Shown here: positions 62,208-64,000 of the stretch, one piece after another
Numbering within the stretch: the first letter of the stretch is position 1
How the letters are laid out: every line of letters starts with the position of its first letter
Assembly: GCA_944326795.1 (NCBI GenBank)
Contig: CALVFJ010000008.1
Coordinates: forward strand, 1 to 64,000
Origin: an uncultured Erysipelotrichaceae bacterium
GTDB lineage: Bacteria > Bacillota_I > Bacilli_A > Erysipelotrichales > Erysipelotrichaceae
Reading direction: 5' to 3'
Length of the DNA: 64,000 bases
Program-made: the position numbers and the translations under genes
The notes under the pieces: generated by a model
What the model saw: only the letters and a program-made list of their open reading frames with translations
Told to the model about the DNA's origin: nothing
Databases searched by the model: none

Positions 62208-64000
62208 TTATTTTATCATTATTACTTGTTCGCCGTGCTTGATAGTTCCTAATTTTGTTACTTCTAGTTTATTATTATCGCTTAGATTTGTAAATACCAT
62301 AACGGTAGCGGTATCTTTGGCGTTGGCTTTGATATATGGAAGATCAAATTTTAATATTGGTTCTCCTGCTTTTACTGATTGACCTTCTTTGATCAAAAGG
62401 TCAAAACCTTCACCATTTAATTTGACGGTATCGATGCCGACATGGATCAGCAATTCTAGTCCAGAAGTATGTTTTAATCCTATAGCATGCTTGGTAGGAA
62501 AGATAAATTCTACATTTGCATCGCAAGGTGCATAGATCGTACCATCTTCGGGAACGAACATCAGACCATCGCCCATCATCTTGGAAGCAAAGGTTTCATC
62601 GGGGGTGTTGGTAATGACATCCGCCTTACCATCAACGATGGCTTGTATCGTTATCATTTCCTTGGTATTTTCTACAGGTGCTTTTTCTTCGATTGCCACA
62701 GGGGATTGAATTGCGTTAGGATTGGCTAGATAATCTTCGATATTTGACTTGATAACTGATACTTTTGGTCCGTAAATAACTTGAATGCCATTACCTTTGA
62801 CGATAACGCCCGCAGCTCCGCTGGCTTTTAAGGTATCTTGTTTTACTTTAGTGCTTTCTTTTACCGTTACTCTTAAGCGGGTGGCACAGCAATCTAGATC
62901 GGTGATATTATCAGCACCTCCTAAGCCATCTACGATCATCTTTGCCTGTGAATCATGAGATGCTGCTTCTTTAGCTTCTACATCTTTACGGGTATAAAGC
63001 TTCACTTCACCATCACCATCTTCACGACCTGGCGTTTTTAAGTTTAATTTTTTGATCAAGAAAGAGAATACAAAGTAATATACGACAAAGTAAATGACAC
63101 CAATGATGACGATCCAGATCCAATTGGTCTTATCATTTCCTTGCAGGATGCCAAATAATGTTAGATCGATCAAGCCTCCAGAGAAGGTCATGCCAACCCC
63201 AACGTTGAAGATATGCATCAACATATATGCTAGTCCGGCAAATACGCAATGGATCACATATAACAAAGGTGCAACAAATAAGAAGGTAAATTCTAATGGC
63301 TCCGTGATTCCAGTAAGCAAGCTGGTCAAGGCTGCACTTAACAATAGACCGCCGACGATCTTTTTCTTATCATCTTTGGCACACATATACATGGCTAGAG
63401 CTGCTCCAGGTAATCCAAAGATCATTAGCGGGAATTTACCAGCCATGAAACGAGTTGCTTCAACGGAGAATTTTACGGTGTTTGGATCAGCTAGCTGAGC
63501 AAAGAAGATGTTTTGAGCACCTTCTACCAGCGTGCCATTGACCATTGCAGTGCCACCAACAGCTGTTTGCCAGAAAGGAATATAGAAGACATGGTGCAAG
63601 CCAAAAGGAATCAAAGCCCTTTCCATCAAACCGTATATCCATGTTCCGACATAACCTGATCCTCTAACAAGATCACCAACGGCATAGATACCTTCTTGGA
63701 TAGTAGGCCAGATGAAGAACATCAGGATACCAACGAATAAATAAACGATGGCACTAATGATCGGAACAAATCTAGTTCCCCCAAAGAAGGAAAGTACTTG
63801 CGGTAATTCGATCTTGTAAAATTTGTTATGCAAAGCGGCAACGCCTAAGCCAACTATGATACCGCCAAATACTCCCATTTGTAAAGATTGGATACCAAGT
63901 ACTGAAGTAATTGATCCAGCAGGTAAGGTATCTGCAATTCCGGTTAGTTCGATAAGGGCGCTGATCGAAACATGCATGATAAAGAAAGCAATTACTGATG
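62208..64000 (-). CDS. Glucose/maltose-type PTS EIICBA (5' end outside the window)
   Basis: At least 597 residues are visible; the reading frame continues past base 64000, because codons before the first ATG (63977) still read as EIIC helix (SVIAFFIMHVSISAL). The order is EIIC (MAGKFPLMIFGLPGAA, GITEPLEF), EIIB (DLDCCATRLRV with the phospho-Cys) and EIIA (HVGIDTVKLNGEGF with the phospho-His). It imports and phosphorylates a sugar of the glucose family. The leader with any RAT site is beyond the edge. Confidence 0.93.
   Translation of the reverse strand, partial: SVIAFFIMHVSISALIELTGIADTLPAGSITSVLGIQSLQMGVFGGIIVGLGVAALHNKFYKIELPQVLSFFGGTRFVPIISAIVYLFVGILMFFIWPTIQEGIYAVGDLVRGSGYVGTWIYGLMERALIPFGLHHVFYIPFWQTAVGGTAMVNGTLVEGAQNIFFAQLADPNTVKFSVEATRFMAGKFPLMIFGLPGAALAMYMCAKDDKKKIVGGLLLSAALTSLLTGITEPLEFTFLFVAPLLYVIHCVFAGLAYMLMHIFNVGVGMTFSGGLIDLTLFGILQGNDKTNWIWIVIIGVIYFVVYYFVFSFLIKKLNLKTPGREDGDGEVKLYTRKDVEAKEAASHDSQAKMIVDGLGGADNITDLDCCATRLRVTVKESTKVKQDTLKASGAAGVIVKGNGIQVIYGPKVSVIKSNIEDYLANPNAIQSPVAIEEKAPVENTKEMITIQAIVDGKADVITNTPDETFASKMMGDGLMFVPEDGTIYAPCDANVEFIFPTKHAIGLKHTSGLELLIHVGIDTVKLNGEGFDLLIKEGQSVKAGEPILKFDLPYIKANAKDTATVMVFTNLSDNNKLEVTKLGTIKHGEQVIMIK

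Noticed and set aside
63977-64000. Start of the PTS gene at the first ATG (63977)
   Set aside because: The upstream codons continue the EIIC helix without a stop, and the N-terminal part of EIIC would be missing, so the true start is outside the window.

Overview
The window is 64 kb of low-GC chromosome from a Gram-positive, Firmicutes-type bacterium with normal use of TGA as a stop. Strong AGGAGG-type ribosome sites, a TagO-like wall-polymer initiator, an LCP transferase, a type II CBS/DRTGG pyrophosphatase and the atpZ-atpI-BEFHAGDC-DUF1146 gene order all fit. Gene content and protein style suggest Erysipelotrichia (relatives of Coprobacillus or Catenibacterium), but that assignment is inference from memory and not from a search.

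From 1 to 33.3 kb lies a large cell-surface glycan locus. It opens with the parts of a CsbB/GtcA/YfhO-like transmembrane glycosylation system: a YfhO protein, a DPM1-like GT2 and a GtrA flippase. Two DUF6056 proteins and a further polytopic protein are candidate extracytoplasmic glycosyltransferases. Next come acyl-decoration genes: an acyltransferase-3 fused to an alpha/beta hydrolase, and two MBOAT transferases each with an SGNH-like partner plus a HAD phosphatase. A YdjG/YdjH/YdjI-like envelope-stress trio interrupts the second MBOAT-SGNH pair. A GT2-GT4-polymerase-GT2 operon follows, then another DPM1-like GT2, a membrane-anchored protein and a very large LCP protein with a Cys-rich extracellular tail. 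The block ends with precursor synthesis: rmlA, an SDR gene, rmlB and glf.

From 33.3 to 34.8 kb is a small boundary zone. It has a 333-base gene-poor stretch carrying a striking perfect inverted repeat, and a lone GT-B-like gene on the minus strand.

From 34.8 to 49.4 kb are housekeeping genes: pyrophosphatase, upp, a complete F1Fo ATP synthase operon whose c subunit has a Na+-type ligand set, a YoaK-like protein, tagO, a PemK/MazF-like protein under a hairpin that hides its ribosome site, rpmE, tdk, prfA and prmC.

From 49.4 to 64 kb are short independent units separated by hairpins: an SLC13/ArsB-like permease, an unknown membrane protein, a PfkB sugar kinase, a MarR regulator with a heterodimeric ABC exporter under twin operators, an acyltransferase-3, feoA-feoB plus a small Cys-rich Feo protein under a DtxR-like palindrome, an OYE-family oxidoreductase under twin palindromes, and a glucose-type PTS EIICBA (cut by the window end) with its BglG/LicT-type antiterminator. 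No tRNA, rRNA, insertion sequence or CRISPR array was recognised.
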